A stretch of DNA of 13,270 nt from contig JBHJHK010000116.1 in the NCBI GenBank assembly GCA_050330975.1, positions 1 to 13,270 on the forward strand, written 5' to 3'. Within the stretch, counting starts at the first letter, position 1. Each line of letters starts with the position of its first letter. Origin of the DNA: JBHJHK01 sp050330975. GTDB lineage: Bacteria; Pseudomonadota; Gammaproteobacteria; Competibacterales; Competibacteraceae. Under the pieces are notes generated by a model. That model was not told the origin of the DNA, ran no database searches, and worked only from the letters and a program-made list of their open reading frames with translations. The position numbers and the translations under genes are program-made. Positions 7,742 to 13,270 of the stretch are shown here, one piece after another.

Positions 7742-7859
7742 TCAAGGGTTGAGGCGACGTGCACCTGCTATGGCGAACGCGCCTTAGCTTCACCGACAAC
7801 TACGCGGGGTGTTGGGTCAAAGATGCGATGAATAGATTTGCCCGAGAGACCGCTGCACC

Positions 7860-8363
7860 CTAGGAGGTGGATGCCACACAGCGGCGGTCGAGGGCGTCGA
7901 GGACACCCTGGAATTTCTCCCGGTTGGCCTCGCTCAGGTCACACAGGGCGTGGTGGGCATCCACTAACGTCCTAGTCAGCTGGCCCTTGGAGGGATTGGT
8001 CACCGCCAACTGCTGCACCGCCGCCAAACAGCTGCCGCGGTCGGCGCACAGGGTGAAGGCTTGATCGAAGCCCATGCTGGTCAACAGCGTGGTGATGTCG
8101 TCATTGGTGGTGTAGAGGGTGGGCCTGGGAAAGCCGCCCCGGCGCAGGTGGCGAGAAATCTTGGCCAGCAACCCCAAGTTGGTGCTGTCGATGTAGGTGG
8201 TGGCGCTCAAGTCCAGCAAGATGCCGTCGAAGTCGTTGCGGGCGAACAACTCATCGAGGAAGTCGTCTAGGGCACAGCTCAAGGTGTAGCGGATGTCCCC
8301 GACGAATTTCAAAATGTACAACCGGTCGTGCTTGGCGTAGAAGACCATGCCCATGGCATCCAT
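7860..8363 (-). CDS. STAS-domain anti-sigma factor antagonist (HsbA/SpoIIAA-like)
   Basis: 167 residues. Residues 5-105 form a STAS domain: YILKFVGDIRYTLSCALDDFL, then GILLDLSATTYIDSTNLGLL. The DST (59-61) is the spot where SpoIIAA and RsbV are reversibly phosphorylated, so Ser60 or Thr61 is the likely site. A helical, Cys-containing tail of about 60 residues follows, giving a size close to Pseudomonas HsbA (about 160). In partner switching the dephosphorylated form binds an anti-sigma or other partner; the cognate phosphatase would be the gene just upstream. ATG 8363 lies one base after the phosphatase stop (8365-8367) and has GGGAG (8371-8375) seven bases upstream, so the two are translationally linked. 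ATG codons at residues 4 and 6 are weaker alternatives. The output pathway (sigma factor, flagella or biofilm) cannot be told from this window. Confidence 0.87.
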   Translation of the reverse strand: MDAMGMVFYAKHDRLYILKFVGDIRYTLSCALDDFLDELFARNDFDGILLDLSATTYIDSTNLGLLAKISRHLRRGGFPRPTLYTTNDDITTLLTSMGFDQAFTLCADRGSCLAAVQQLAVTNPSKGQLTRTLVDAHHALCDLSEANREKFQGVLDALDRRCVASTS

Positions 8364-8364
8364 T

Positions 8365-9705
8365 TTACGACTCCCTTTTGACGAGCAGCAGGGTGACATC
8401 GTCGGGTGGCGTGGCGCTAGGGCAGAGCCCCACCCGCGTCAACAGCGCCTCGATATCGATGTCCACATCATCCGTGATGGAAAGTAAAAAGCCGAGTTTG
8501 GCTTGGAGTTTGGCCTGGGGCAGGATCTCCAGTACTCCATCGGACAGCAAAACCATGGCGAAGTGTGAGGGTAATGTGAGGTCGTGATTGGCGTACTCGG
8601 CGAAGTCGAATAATCCCACCGGTGGACTCTTGTCGCCGACGAATGTCGATCGTCGTCCATCGTAGAGCAGCGGCAGGGGAAAGTGACCGCCGTTGCTGTA
8701 GGAAAGGGTCTGGGTAGATCGCTGAATGACGCCGTAGAACATGGTGAGGTATTTGCCTAGCTCGCCGCCGAGGACGTTGTGGTTGAGCCTCGAAAGAATC
8801 TTGGCGGGGTTGAGGATGCCTTGGCTCTTGCCCTGGCGGTAGAGTTCCAAATAGCGACTCATATAGCTTTTGAGCAATACGGTGACAAACGAAGACGGCA
8901 CCCCGTGACCGGAGACATCGGCGATGTAAAACCCCACGTGGTCGTCGTCGATGGCGAAGAAATCGACGAAGTCACCGCTCAAGTAAGACGATGTCACCAG
9001 TTTATAGCTAAACCTCAAATCTTGATAAATGGTGTGGTTTTTGGGCAGCAGCTGGAACTGGAGCCGTCGTCCGGCCTCTTCGTCTTCCCGCAGGCGCTGG
9101 AGGTTCACCTGCAAACTGTGCACGGTGGTCTCCAACTGTTGTTGACGGTGTTTTTGGCGCTCCAAGTCGGCGGCTCGAGCCAGGGTGTGGTGGATGGCGT
9201 TGGCCAGGGATGCCGAAGTCACGGGTGGGGCCAAGTAGTCCCAGGCACCGGCCTTCATGGTGGCTACGGCGTCGGCGACGGTGGCTTGGGCGGCCACGAC
9301 GACGATGGGGAGGTGGGAAAATTGGCCGAGGGTGGTGTGGAGGGTGGCGTCGACGCCTAGATCGTCTTTGAGCCACAGCAATAGCGTTGGGGGTGGGGAT
9401 TGCTCCAGGATGCACAACCCGGCCGAAGTGGGGTCGACCACAGTGCTATGGAAGCCCAACCCCTGCAACTGCACGGTGAGGTCTGGCGGGGGCTTGGAGC
9501 CCACCACGATGGCGATCCGTTCCCCGGGCGCCGATGGCGGATGCACATCATCCGTGGCGAGGTAGGCCACAGGGGCGGGGACTTCTGGGCTGGCGTCGGG
9601 GGGAGCGACGGGAGAAGTCCTTGCCAGGGGGACGACTGGGCTATTTCGTGTTAGCTTCACAGGCACATGGAAACCGGTTGACCAGGGCCTAGCGGCAGAA
9701 GCCAT
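8365..9705 (-). CDS. Degenerate receiver + PP2C (SpoIIE) serine phosphatase, HsbR-like without kinase domain
   Basis: 446 residues. Residues 1-60 form a Pro-rich tail, 63-175 a receiver-like domain, 177-212 a charged helical (coiled-coil) linker, and 213-446 a PP2C/SpoIIE phosphatase. The phosphatase metal ligands look intact: SGDFVDFF (Asp245), IADVSGHG (Asp263), LSDGVLEIL (Asp389) and PPDDVTLL (Asp435/436). The receiver has lost its chemistry. GSKPP (69-73) replaces the acidic pair, Trp111 stands at the usual phospho-Asp place in LLLWLKDD, Ala138 is at the Thr/Ser place, and Pro160 replaces the Lys in DYLAPPV. Pseudomonas HsbR has receiver, PP2C and a C-terminal HATPase kinase; here the protein ends with PP2C. 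The substrate is probably the STAS protein encoded next. The start is uncertain: ATG 9705 has no clear Shine-Dalgarno, and a start nearer residue 55 is possible. Confidence 0.85.
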   Translation of the reverse strand: MASAARPWSTGFHVPVKLTRNSPVVPLARTSPVAPPDASPEVPAPVAYLATDDVHPPSAPGERIAIVVGSKPPPDLTVQLQGLGFHSTVVDPTSAGLCILEQSPPPTLLLWLKDDLGVDATLHTTLGQFSHLPIVVVAAQATVADAVATMKAGAWDYLAPPVTSASLANAIHHTLARAADLERQKHRQQQLETTVHSLQVNLQRLREDEEAGRRLQFQLLPKNHTIYQDLRFSYKLVTSSYLSGDFVDFFAIDDDHVGFYIADVSGHGVPSSFVTVLLKSYMSRYLELYRQGKSQGILNPAKILSRLNHNVLGGELGKYLTMFYGVIQRSTQTLSYSNGGHFPLPLLYDGRRSTFVGDKSPPVGLFDFAEYANHDLTLPSHFAMVLLSDGVLEILPQAKLQAKLGFLLSITDDVDIDIEALLTRVGLCPSATPPDDVTLLLVKRES

Positions 9706-9761
9706 CGAACAGCGCGCCGATGGTGCCCTGCTGCGATGCAGCTTAGCGCGAGGAGGTCACT
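9706..9761. promoter_or_regulatory. Short divergent intergenic region
   Basis: Only 56 bases separate the putative phosphatase start from nagZ, which is tight for two promoters. It holds a small inverted repeat GCTGC-GAT-GCAGC (9730-9742) and the nagZ Shine-Dalgarno. I find no good -10/-35 pair on either strand. Either the promoters reach into the genes or the true phosphatase start lies further inside its reading frame. Confidence 0.3.
9750..9756 (+). promoter_or_regulatory. Strong ribosome binding site of nagZ
   Basis: GAGGAGG ends five bases before the ATG at 9762. It is the best Shine-Dalgarno in the window and fixes the nagZ start. Confidence 0.75.
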
Positions 9762-10844
9762 ATGTCACGGGGCGCGGTGCAAAATTTACCTCTACCTGGA
9801 CTGATGGTCGGCACGGTGGGGCTTTCCCTTACCGCCGAAGACATCGATCGTCTGTGCCATCCAAAGGTGGTGGGCGTCATTTTATTTGCTCGCAACTTCG
9901 AAGATTTACCCCAATTGACCGCCCTGGTGACGGCGATTAAACGCCTGCGCCAACCGCCGCTTTTGGTGGCCGTGGACCAAGAGGGTGGGCCTGTACAGCG
10001 CTTTGGCTCGCCCTTCACCCCCTTGCCCGCCGCCGCCTCCCTGGGCCGCTATTTCGACCGCGACCCCGTGGCCGCCCTGGGGTTAGCGCAGCGCAGCGGT
10101 CGACTCATGGCCGCCGAGCTCGCCGCCGCCGGTGTGGATTTTAGCTTCGCTCCTGTATTGGACCTCCAATGGGGGGTGAGTTCGATCATCGGCGAGCGCA
10201 GTTTCCACCGCGACCCTCTGGTGGTGAGCGCTTTGGCTTCCATGCTCATCGACGGTATGGCGGCAGAGGACATGGCCGCTGTGGGGAAACACTTTCCCGG
10301 CCACGGAGGGGTGGCGGCCGACTCCCACACGACGTTGCCCGTGGACTGCCGCCCCCTAGGCGAGATCGAAGCCAACGACCTCATTCCCTTTGCCGCCCTC
10401 GCTCCCCGCCTAGCGGGGGTGATGCCAGCCCACGTCCTCTACCAACAGGTGGATCCCCGGCCGGCGGGTTTTTCTTCCTTGTGGCTCGATGATGTGCTGC
10501 GTCGCCGCTTGGGGTACCGAGGCCTAGTGGTCAGCGACGATTTGGACATGGCCGGGGCGGCCTTTGCCGGGGAGGGGGCGGCCAGGGTCGAGGCGGCGGT
10601 GGCCGCGGGTTGTCAATTATTGTTAGTCTGCAACGACCTAGAGGCGGCGGGTCGCGCTGCTGAAACCCTGGCCGCCATCGACAGCCCCCCGGCCGAGGTA
10701 CCCCCCGGAGCCTGGGCGCCCTTGGCCAGGCCCCGGACGGCGCCTTTGTGGTCGGACCTACGCCACGACGCGTTTTATCGTCGCACCCGAGACGACCTAG
10801 AGGCCCTCGTGGCCTTGGAGAGCAACGGCGACGGGACGGACTGA
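9762..10844 (+). CDS. nagZ: Beta-N-acetylhexosaminidase NagZ (GH3)
   Basis: Cytoplasmic glycoside hydrolase family 3 enzyme that removes GlcNAc from anhydro-muropeptides during peptidoglycan recycling, and so influences beta-lactamase induction where AmpR is present. It has 360 residues against about 340 in E. coli; the extra length is mostly the C-terminal tail. Seen: VGVILFARNF (37-46), VDQEGGPVQRF (71-81), KHFPGHGGVAADSHTTLPVD (176-195) with the Asp187/His189 pair of the flexible catalytic loop, MPAHVLY (221-227), and the nucleophile segment VVSDDLDMAGA (256-266), Asp259/Asp260. No signal peptide is seen, as expected for this cytoplasmic family. It diverges from the phosphatase gene. A 74-base gap with its own promoter separates it from dsrE, so it may be monocistronic. 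In Pseudomonas aeruginosa nagZ also neighbours the methylthioinosine phosphorylase gene. Confidence 0.95.
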   Translation: MSRGAVQNLPLPGLMVGTVGLSLTAEDIDRLCHPKVVGVILFARNFEDLPQLTALVTAIKRLRQPPLLVAVDQEGGPVQRFGSPFTPLPAAASLGRYFDRDPVAALGLAQRSGRLMAAELAAAGVDFSFAPVLDLQWGVSSIIGERSFHRDPLVVSALASMLIDGMAAEDMAAVGKHFPGHGGVAADSHTTLPVDCRPLGEIEANDLIPFAALAPRLAGVMPAHVLYQQVDPRPAGFSSLWLDDVLRRRLGYRGLVVSDDLDMAGAAFAGEGAARVEAAVAAGCQLLLVCNDLEAAGRAAETLAAIDSPPAEVPPGAWAPLARPRTAPLWSDLRHDAFYRRTRDDLEALVALESNGDGTD

Positions 10845-10872
10845 AGCGGTGGTGTTATCCCCTCGTCCCTCC

Positions 10873-10878
10873 TATAAT
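10873..10878 (+). promoter_or_regulatory. Promoter -10 box (perfect TATAAT) before the dsrE-like gene
   Basis: An exact TATAAT lies 40 bases before the ATG at 10919. The base-matched -35 at 17-bp spacing (10850-10855, TGGTGT) is weak. Transcription would start near 10885, giving a leader of about 34 bases. That leader contains GTCGC-N9-GCGAC (10888-10906), a 5-bp stem ending just before the Shine-Dalgarno GGGAG (10907-10911). It probably drives the dsrE-hpt-phosphorylase-editing gene run. Confidence 0.6.
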
Positions 10879-10918
10879 CCGCCACTAGTCGCGTTATTGC
10901 AGCGACGGGAGAAACCCC

Positions 10919-11278
10919 ATGGCCCATCGTCTGTTGATCATTGTCGCCAACGCGGCCCCCGACGATCCCCTGTCTCTCAACGCCCCCTTTGCCCAAGCGG
11001 CCGCCGCAGCGGCCATGGAGTACGACGTGGAAATCGTCCTCTCCGGGCGGGCCGAGACCCTGGCGCGGCTGGGGGTGGCAGAACGCATCGTCGCCGACCA
11101 CGGGCGCACCCTCTACGATGTGATCAAAGCGATCCACAGCGCTGGGGTGACTTTCAAAGTGTGTCCGGCGCCCAATGGTCCCCCGGCCTCGTTGATTCCC
11201 GAGGTGGCTGAAACCGTCGGCGGCGCCTACATCGTCAGCGAAGTCATGGACGAAGACACCGCTACCTTGACCTACTGA
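10919..11278 (+). CDS. Small DsrE-family protein
   Basis: 119 residues with the DsrE/DsrF-like alpha/beta fold: a first strand HRLLIIVANA, the Ala-rich helix PFAQAAAAAAMEYDVEIVLSG, TLYDVIKAIHSAGVTFKVCP, and GGAYIVSEVMDEDTATLTY at the end. There is one cysteine, Cys82 in KVCP, at the place where sulfur-carrying members hold their reactive Cys. Whether it transfers sulfur here is unknown; many DsrE-like proteins lack a defined role. No dsrF or dsrH/tusB partner is adjacent, so it is not part of a TusBCD or DsrEFH set in this window. GGGAG (10907-10911) lies seven bases before the ATG. It is the first gene of the downstream run. Confidence 0.8.
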   Translation: MAHRLLIIVANAAPDDPLSLNAPFAQAAAAAAMEYDVEIVLSGRAETLARLGVAERIVADHGRTLYDVIKAIHSAGVTFKVCPAPNGPPASLIPEVAETVGGAYIVSEVMDEDTATLTY

Positions 11279-11332
11279 GTTGCCGGCCCCATCCGGCCCC
11301 ACCTCGAGCCGCCTTTGGACATCACTACTTCC

Positions 11333-11896
11333 ATGTCAGCCCCCATCACCGCCCGCCAAGCGTTAGAGGTGCTCAAAAGCGCCGATTTGCTCCACAGCAC
11401 CGAGCGGGTCAACGCCGCCCTCGACCTCATGGCCCACGCCATCAGCGATCGCCTGCGCCACAGCGACCCCGTGGTGTTGGTGGTGATGAATGGCGCCTTG
11501 ATTCCCGCGGGCCAGCTGCTCATTCGCCTCGACTTTCCCTTTCAGGTGGGCTACCTCCACGCCACCCGCTACCGAGGTGAGACCAAGGGGGGGGCGCTCC
11601 ATTGGATTGCACCCCCCAGCCGCAGTGTGGAGGGCCGGGTGGTGCTGGTGGTGGACGATATCTTCGACGAGGGCATCACCTTGAAGGCCATCGTGGAAAA
11701 CCTCAAGGGCGTTGGGGGGGCTCGGGAAGTCTTGACGGCCTGTTTGGTCAACAAGCGCCACGACCGCAAGGTGGCCGACTTCGCCGTGGACTTTACGGGC
11801 CTTGAGGTGGCCGATCGCTACGTGTTTGGCTGTGGCATGGACTACTGCGAGTACTTGCGCCACCTCCCCGGCATCTACGCCCTCAAAGACGCCTGA
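11333..11896 (+). CDS. hpt: Hypoxanthine-guanine phosphoribosyltransferase
   Basis: Purine salvage enzyme that joins hypoxanthine or guanine to PRPP, giving IMP or GMP and pyrophosphate. It has 187 residues from ATG 11333. Seen: SDPVVLVVMNGALIPAGQLL (44-63), LHATRYRGET (75-84), the PRPP motif VVLVVDDIFDEGIT (103-116) with its two acidic residues and catalytic Asp region, LVNKRHDRK (138-146), and YVFGCGMDY (163-171). The sequence resembles the Pseudomonas-type enzyme more than E. coli Hpt. Start choice: an in-frame TTG at 11315 would add six residues, but neither it nor the ATG has a strong Shine-Dalgarno. I prefer ATG because MSAPITARQALEVL aligns with the normal N-terminus. The phosphorylase gene next to it would supply its hypoxanthine. 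Confidence 0.92.
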   Translation: MSAPITARQALEVLKSADLLHSTERVNAALDLMAHAISDRLRHSDPVVLVVMNGALIPAGQLLIRLDFPFQVGYLHATRYRGETKGGALHWIAPPSRSVEGRVVLVVDDIFDEGITLKAIVENLKGVGGAREVLTACLVNKRHDRKVADFAVDFTGLEVADRYVFGCGMDYCEYLRHLPGIYALKDA

Positions 11897-11909
11897 GGAG
11901 CCAACTGCT

Positions 11910-12662
11910 ATGCCAGCCCCCATCGCCATCATCGGCGGCACCGGTTTGACGTCGTTGTCGACTTTGACCCTCACCCGGCGGGAGATGGTCCCCACCCCCT
12001 TTGGCGAGCCGTCGGGGCCCTTGGTCCACGGCGAACTCCAGGGGTGCCCGGTGGTGTTTTTGCCCCGCCACGGCGCTCACCACACCATTCCCCCCCACAA
12101 GATCAACTACCGGGCCAACCTGTGGGCATTGAAACACATCGGTGTGACCCGGGTGATCGCCGTGGCGGCGGTGGGGGGCATCCGCGAGGATATGGCCCCT
12201 GGGGTCATCGCCTTTCCCGACCAGATTATCGACTACACCTTCGGTCGGGCCCACACCTTTTTCGAGCAAGATCTCGAGGAGGTGGTCCACGTGGACTTCA
12301 CCTGGCCCTACAGCAGCGCCTTGCGCCAGGCGTTGATCCACGCCGCCAGGACCTGTGACCTCAAGGCCCGAGAATCCGCCACCTACGGGGCCACCCAGGG
12401 CCCCCGCTTGGAGACCGCCGCCGAGATTCGCCGCTTGGCCCGGGATGGCTGCGATGTGGTGGGGATGACTGGCATGCCCGAGGCGGCCCTAGCCCGGGAG
12501 TTGGCGCTGGAATACGCCACCTGCGCCGTGGTGGCCAACTGGGGAGCGGGGATCACCGATGGGGAAATCACCATGGCGGAAATCCAGCGCCATTTGGCCG
12601 ACGGCATGGCCAAGGTCAAGGGGCTGCTCAACGCCCTGATGCCCGCCCTGGCGGCGGGTTAG
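11910..12662 (+). CDS. 5'-methylthioinosine phosphorylase / purine nucleoside phosphorylase family
   Basis: Phosphorolyses a purine nucleoside, probably 5'-methylthioinosine to hypoxanthine and 5-methylthioribose-1-phosphate. It has 250 residues, near the 245 of the Pseudomonas aeruginosa enzyme. Seen: IAIIGGTGL (5-13) for phosphate binding, LPRHGAHHTIPPHKINYRAN (51-70), AVAAVGGIRE (84-93), YGATQGPRLETAAE (159-172), MTGMPEA (186-192) and VVANWGAG (207-214). The purine-site residue is Asn210, as in enzymes for 6-oxopurines; adenine-specific MTA phosphorylases have Asp there. This supports methylthioinosine or inosine over methylthioadenosine as substrate. ATG 11910 is used because GAGGAG (11895-11900), overlapping the hpt stop, lies nine bases upstream. 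The frame is open further up into hpt, but no better start is there. An MTA deaminase, needed upstream in the pathway, is not in the window. Confidence 0.9.
   Translation: MPAPIAIIGGTGLTSLSTLTLTRREMVPTPFGEPSGPLVHGELQGCPVVFLPRHGAHHTIPPHKINYRANLWALKHIGVTRVIAVAAVGGIREDMAPGVIAFPDQIIDYTFGRAHTFFEQDLEEVVHVDFTWPYSSALRQALIHAARTCDLKARESATYGATQGPRLETAAEIRRLARDGCDVVGMTGMPEAALARELALEYATCAVVANWGAGITDGEITMAEIQRHLADGMAKVKGLLNALMPALAAG
12642..12658 (+). promoter_or_regulatory. GC hairpin at the prdX-like gene start
   Basis: CCCGCC (12642-12647) can pair with GGCGGG (12653-12658) around a 5-base loop. The right arm is the only Shine-Dalgarno-like stretch before the GTG at 12662. Ribosomes finishing the phosphorylase gene would open this stem, consistent with translational coupling. 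This is inference from base pairing only. Confidence 0.35.
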
Positions 12663-13180
12663 TGACGGTGTACGCCACCCGCCAACAGCTGTTGGCGCGC
12701 CTCGACGCCCTGGAAATTGCCTACTGTCTCCACGAGCATCCGGCGGTGTTCACCGTCGAGGAGGCCCGGGTTCACTGCGCCCACCTCCCGGGGGGGCACT
12801 TCAAAAATTTGTTTTTGCGCAGCAAAAAAAAGCACAACTGGCTGGTGGTGCTGCGAGACGACGCCACCATCGACCTCCAGCAACTCGGCGAGATCCTCCA
12901 GGGGGGGCGGTTGAGTTTCGCCAGCCGAGAGCGGTTGTGGGAGCACCTGGGGGTCGTGCCGGGTTCTGTGACCCCCTTGGCCCTGATCAACGACCCCGAA
13001 CAGCGAGTCAACGTGGTCTTCGATGAGCGGGTCCTAGACGCCGATCCGGTGAACTTTCACCCCCTGGAAAACACCGCCACCCTGGCCTTGCACCCCCGGG
13101 ATTTGTTGGCGTTTATCCGCTACTTGGGCCACGAGCCGCGCCTTGTGACCATGCCCCTGGTGCCCCCCCCGGCCCATTGA
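12662..13180 (+). CDS. YbaK/ProX-type aminoacyl-tRNA editing protein (PrdX-like)
   Basis: Free-standing trans-editing domain related to the INS domain of prolyl-tRNA synthetase; family members hydrolyse mischarged tRNA such as Ala-tRNAPro. It has 172 residues. Seen: YCLHEHPAVFTVEEA (21-35), GGHFKNLFLRSKKKHNWLVV (44-63) with the conserved Lys48, LGVVPGSVTPLALINDPEQR (96-115), VNFHPLENTATL (130-141) and a final HPRDLLAFIRYL. The 'FKNLFLR-KK' and 'GSVTP-IND' features fit the PrdX (ProXp-ala) branch; the exact tRNA cleared cannot be told from sequence. The GTG start shares its G with the TAG stop of the phosphorylase gene, so it is translationally coupled. A run of eight A at 12824-12831 encodes the KKK. 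No terminator is seen after the stop. Confidence 0.88.
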   Translation: MTVYATRQQLLARLDALEIAYCLHEHPAVFTVEEARVHCAHLPGGHFKNLFLRSKKKHNWLVVLRDDATIDLQQLGEILQGGRLSFASRERLWEHLGVVPGSVTPLALINDPEQRVNVVFDERVLDADPVNFHPLENTATLALHPRDLLAFIRYLGHEPRLVTMPLVPPPAH

Positions 13181-13221
13181 AATCCCGTGTCACAGCCAAT
13201 GGCAGCCCAGTCAAAACAGTG

Positions 13222-13230
13222 TGATATGCT
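13222..13230 (+). promoter_or_regulatory. Possible extended -10 promoter for a gene beyond the right edge
   Basis: The last 90 bases after 13180 contain no gene and are less GC-rich than the rest. TG-A-TATGCT (13222-13230) fits an extended -10 box (TGn plus a 4/6 match to TATAAT), with no clear -35. An AGAGG near 13263-13267 could be a Shine-Dalgarno for a gene starting just past the window. This is tentative. Confidence 0.3.
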
Positions 13231-13270
13231 GGTGCTAGTCTAAGCGCTATTAAGTAAGTTTACAGAGGCC

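Noticed and set aside
10919..11278. Membership of a DsrEFH/TusBCD sulfur-relay set
   Set aside because: Only a single DsrE-like gene is present; no DsrF, DsrH, TusE or DsrC partner is adjacent.
11283..11302. Two tandem 10-bp units CCGGCCCCA(T/C) before hpt
   Set aside because: Only two copies of a low-complexity GC unit; no sign of a functional repeat or mobile element.

Overview
The window is GC-rich, densely coding chromosomal DNA, most likely from a gammaproteobacterium that makes carotenoids. The clues are phytoene desaturase with a prenyl synthase, a bacterial FAN1 nuclease, an HsbR/HsbA-like signalling pair, and nagZ near a methylthioinosine-type phosphorylase (a neighbourhood also known from Pseudomonas). 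A purple sulfur or halophilic lineage is possible, but this is inference. There are twelve protein genes and no gap over 300 bases. I saw no RNA genes, transposons, CRISPR or prophage genes.

Left part, all on the minus strand (transcribed right to left). A pair of partner-switching signalling genes (8365-9705, PP2C phosphatase with a degenerate receiver; 7860-8363, STAS protein) is followed by a membrane TVP38-flavoprotein fusion (5479-7692), an exported DUF547 protein (4600-5433) and a FAN1-type VRR-NUC nuclease (2788-4518). Then come the carotenoid genes: a GGPP-synthase-like crtE (1462-2625), overlapping by ATGA with crtI (1-1465), which runs off the left edge. The crtE promoter region holds two 8-bp direct repeats spaced 11 bp apart, a layout like that of CarH/LitR light-responsive operators.

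Right part, plus strand. nagZ (peptidoglycan recycling) has a strong Shine-Dalgarno and diverges from the phosphatase gene. After a promoter with a perfect TATAAT comes a run of four genes: dsrE-like, hpt, a methylthioinosine/purine phosphorylase and a YbaK/ProX-type tRNA-editing protein. The phosphorylase would release hypoxanthine and hpt would turn it into IMP, so these two form a coherent salvage step. The window ends in about 90 bases that look like the promoter and leader of a gene beyond the right edge.

The most interesting points are the repeat operator at crtE; the unusual substrate motif and N-terminal extension of the CrtE-like protein; the altered C-terminal motif of CrtI; the kinase-less PP2C/STAS module whose receiver has lost its phosphorylation residues; and the TVP38-oxidoreductase/DUF547 pair, whose function is not known.
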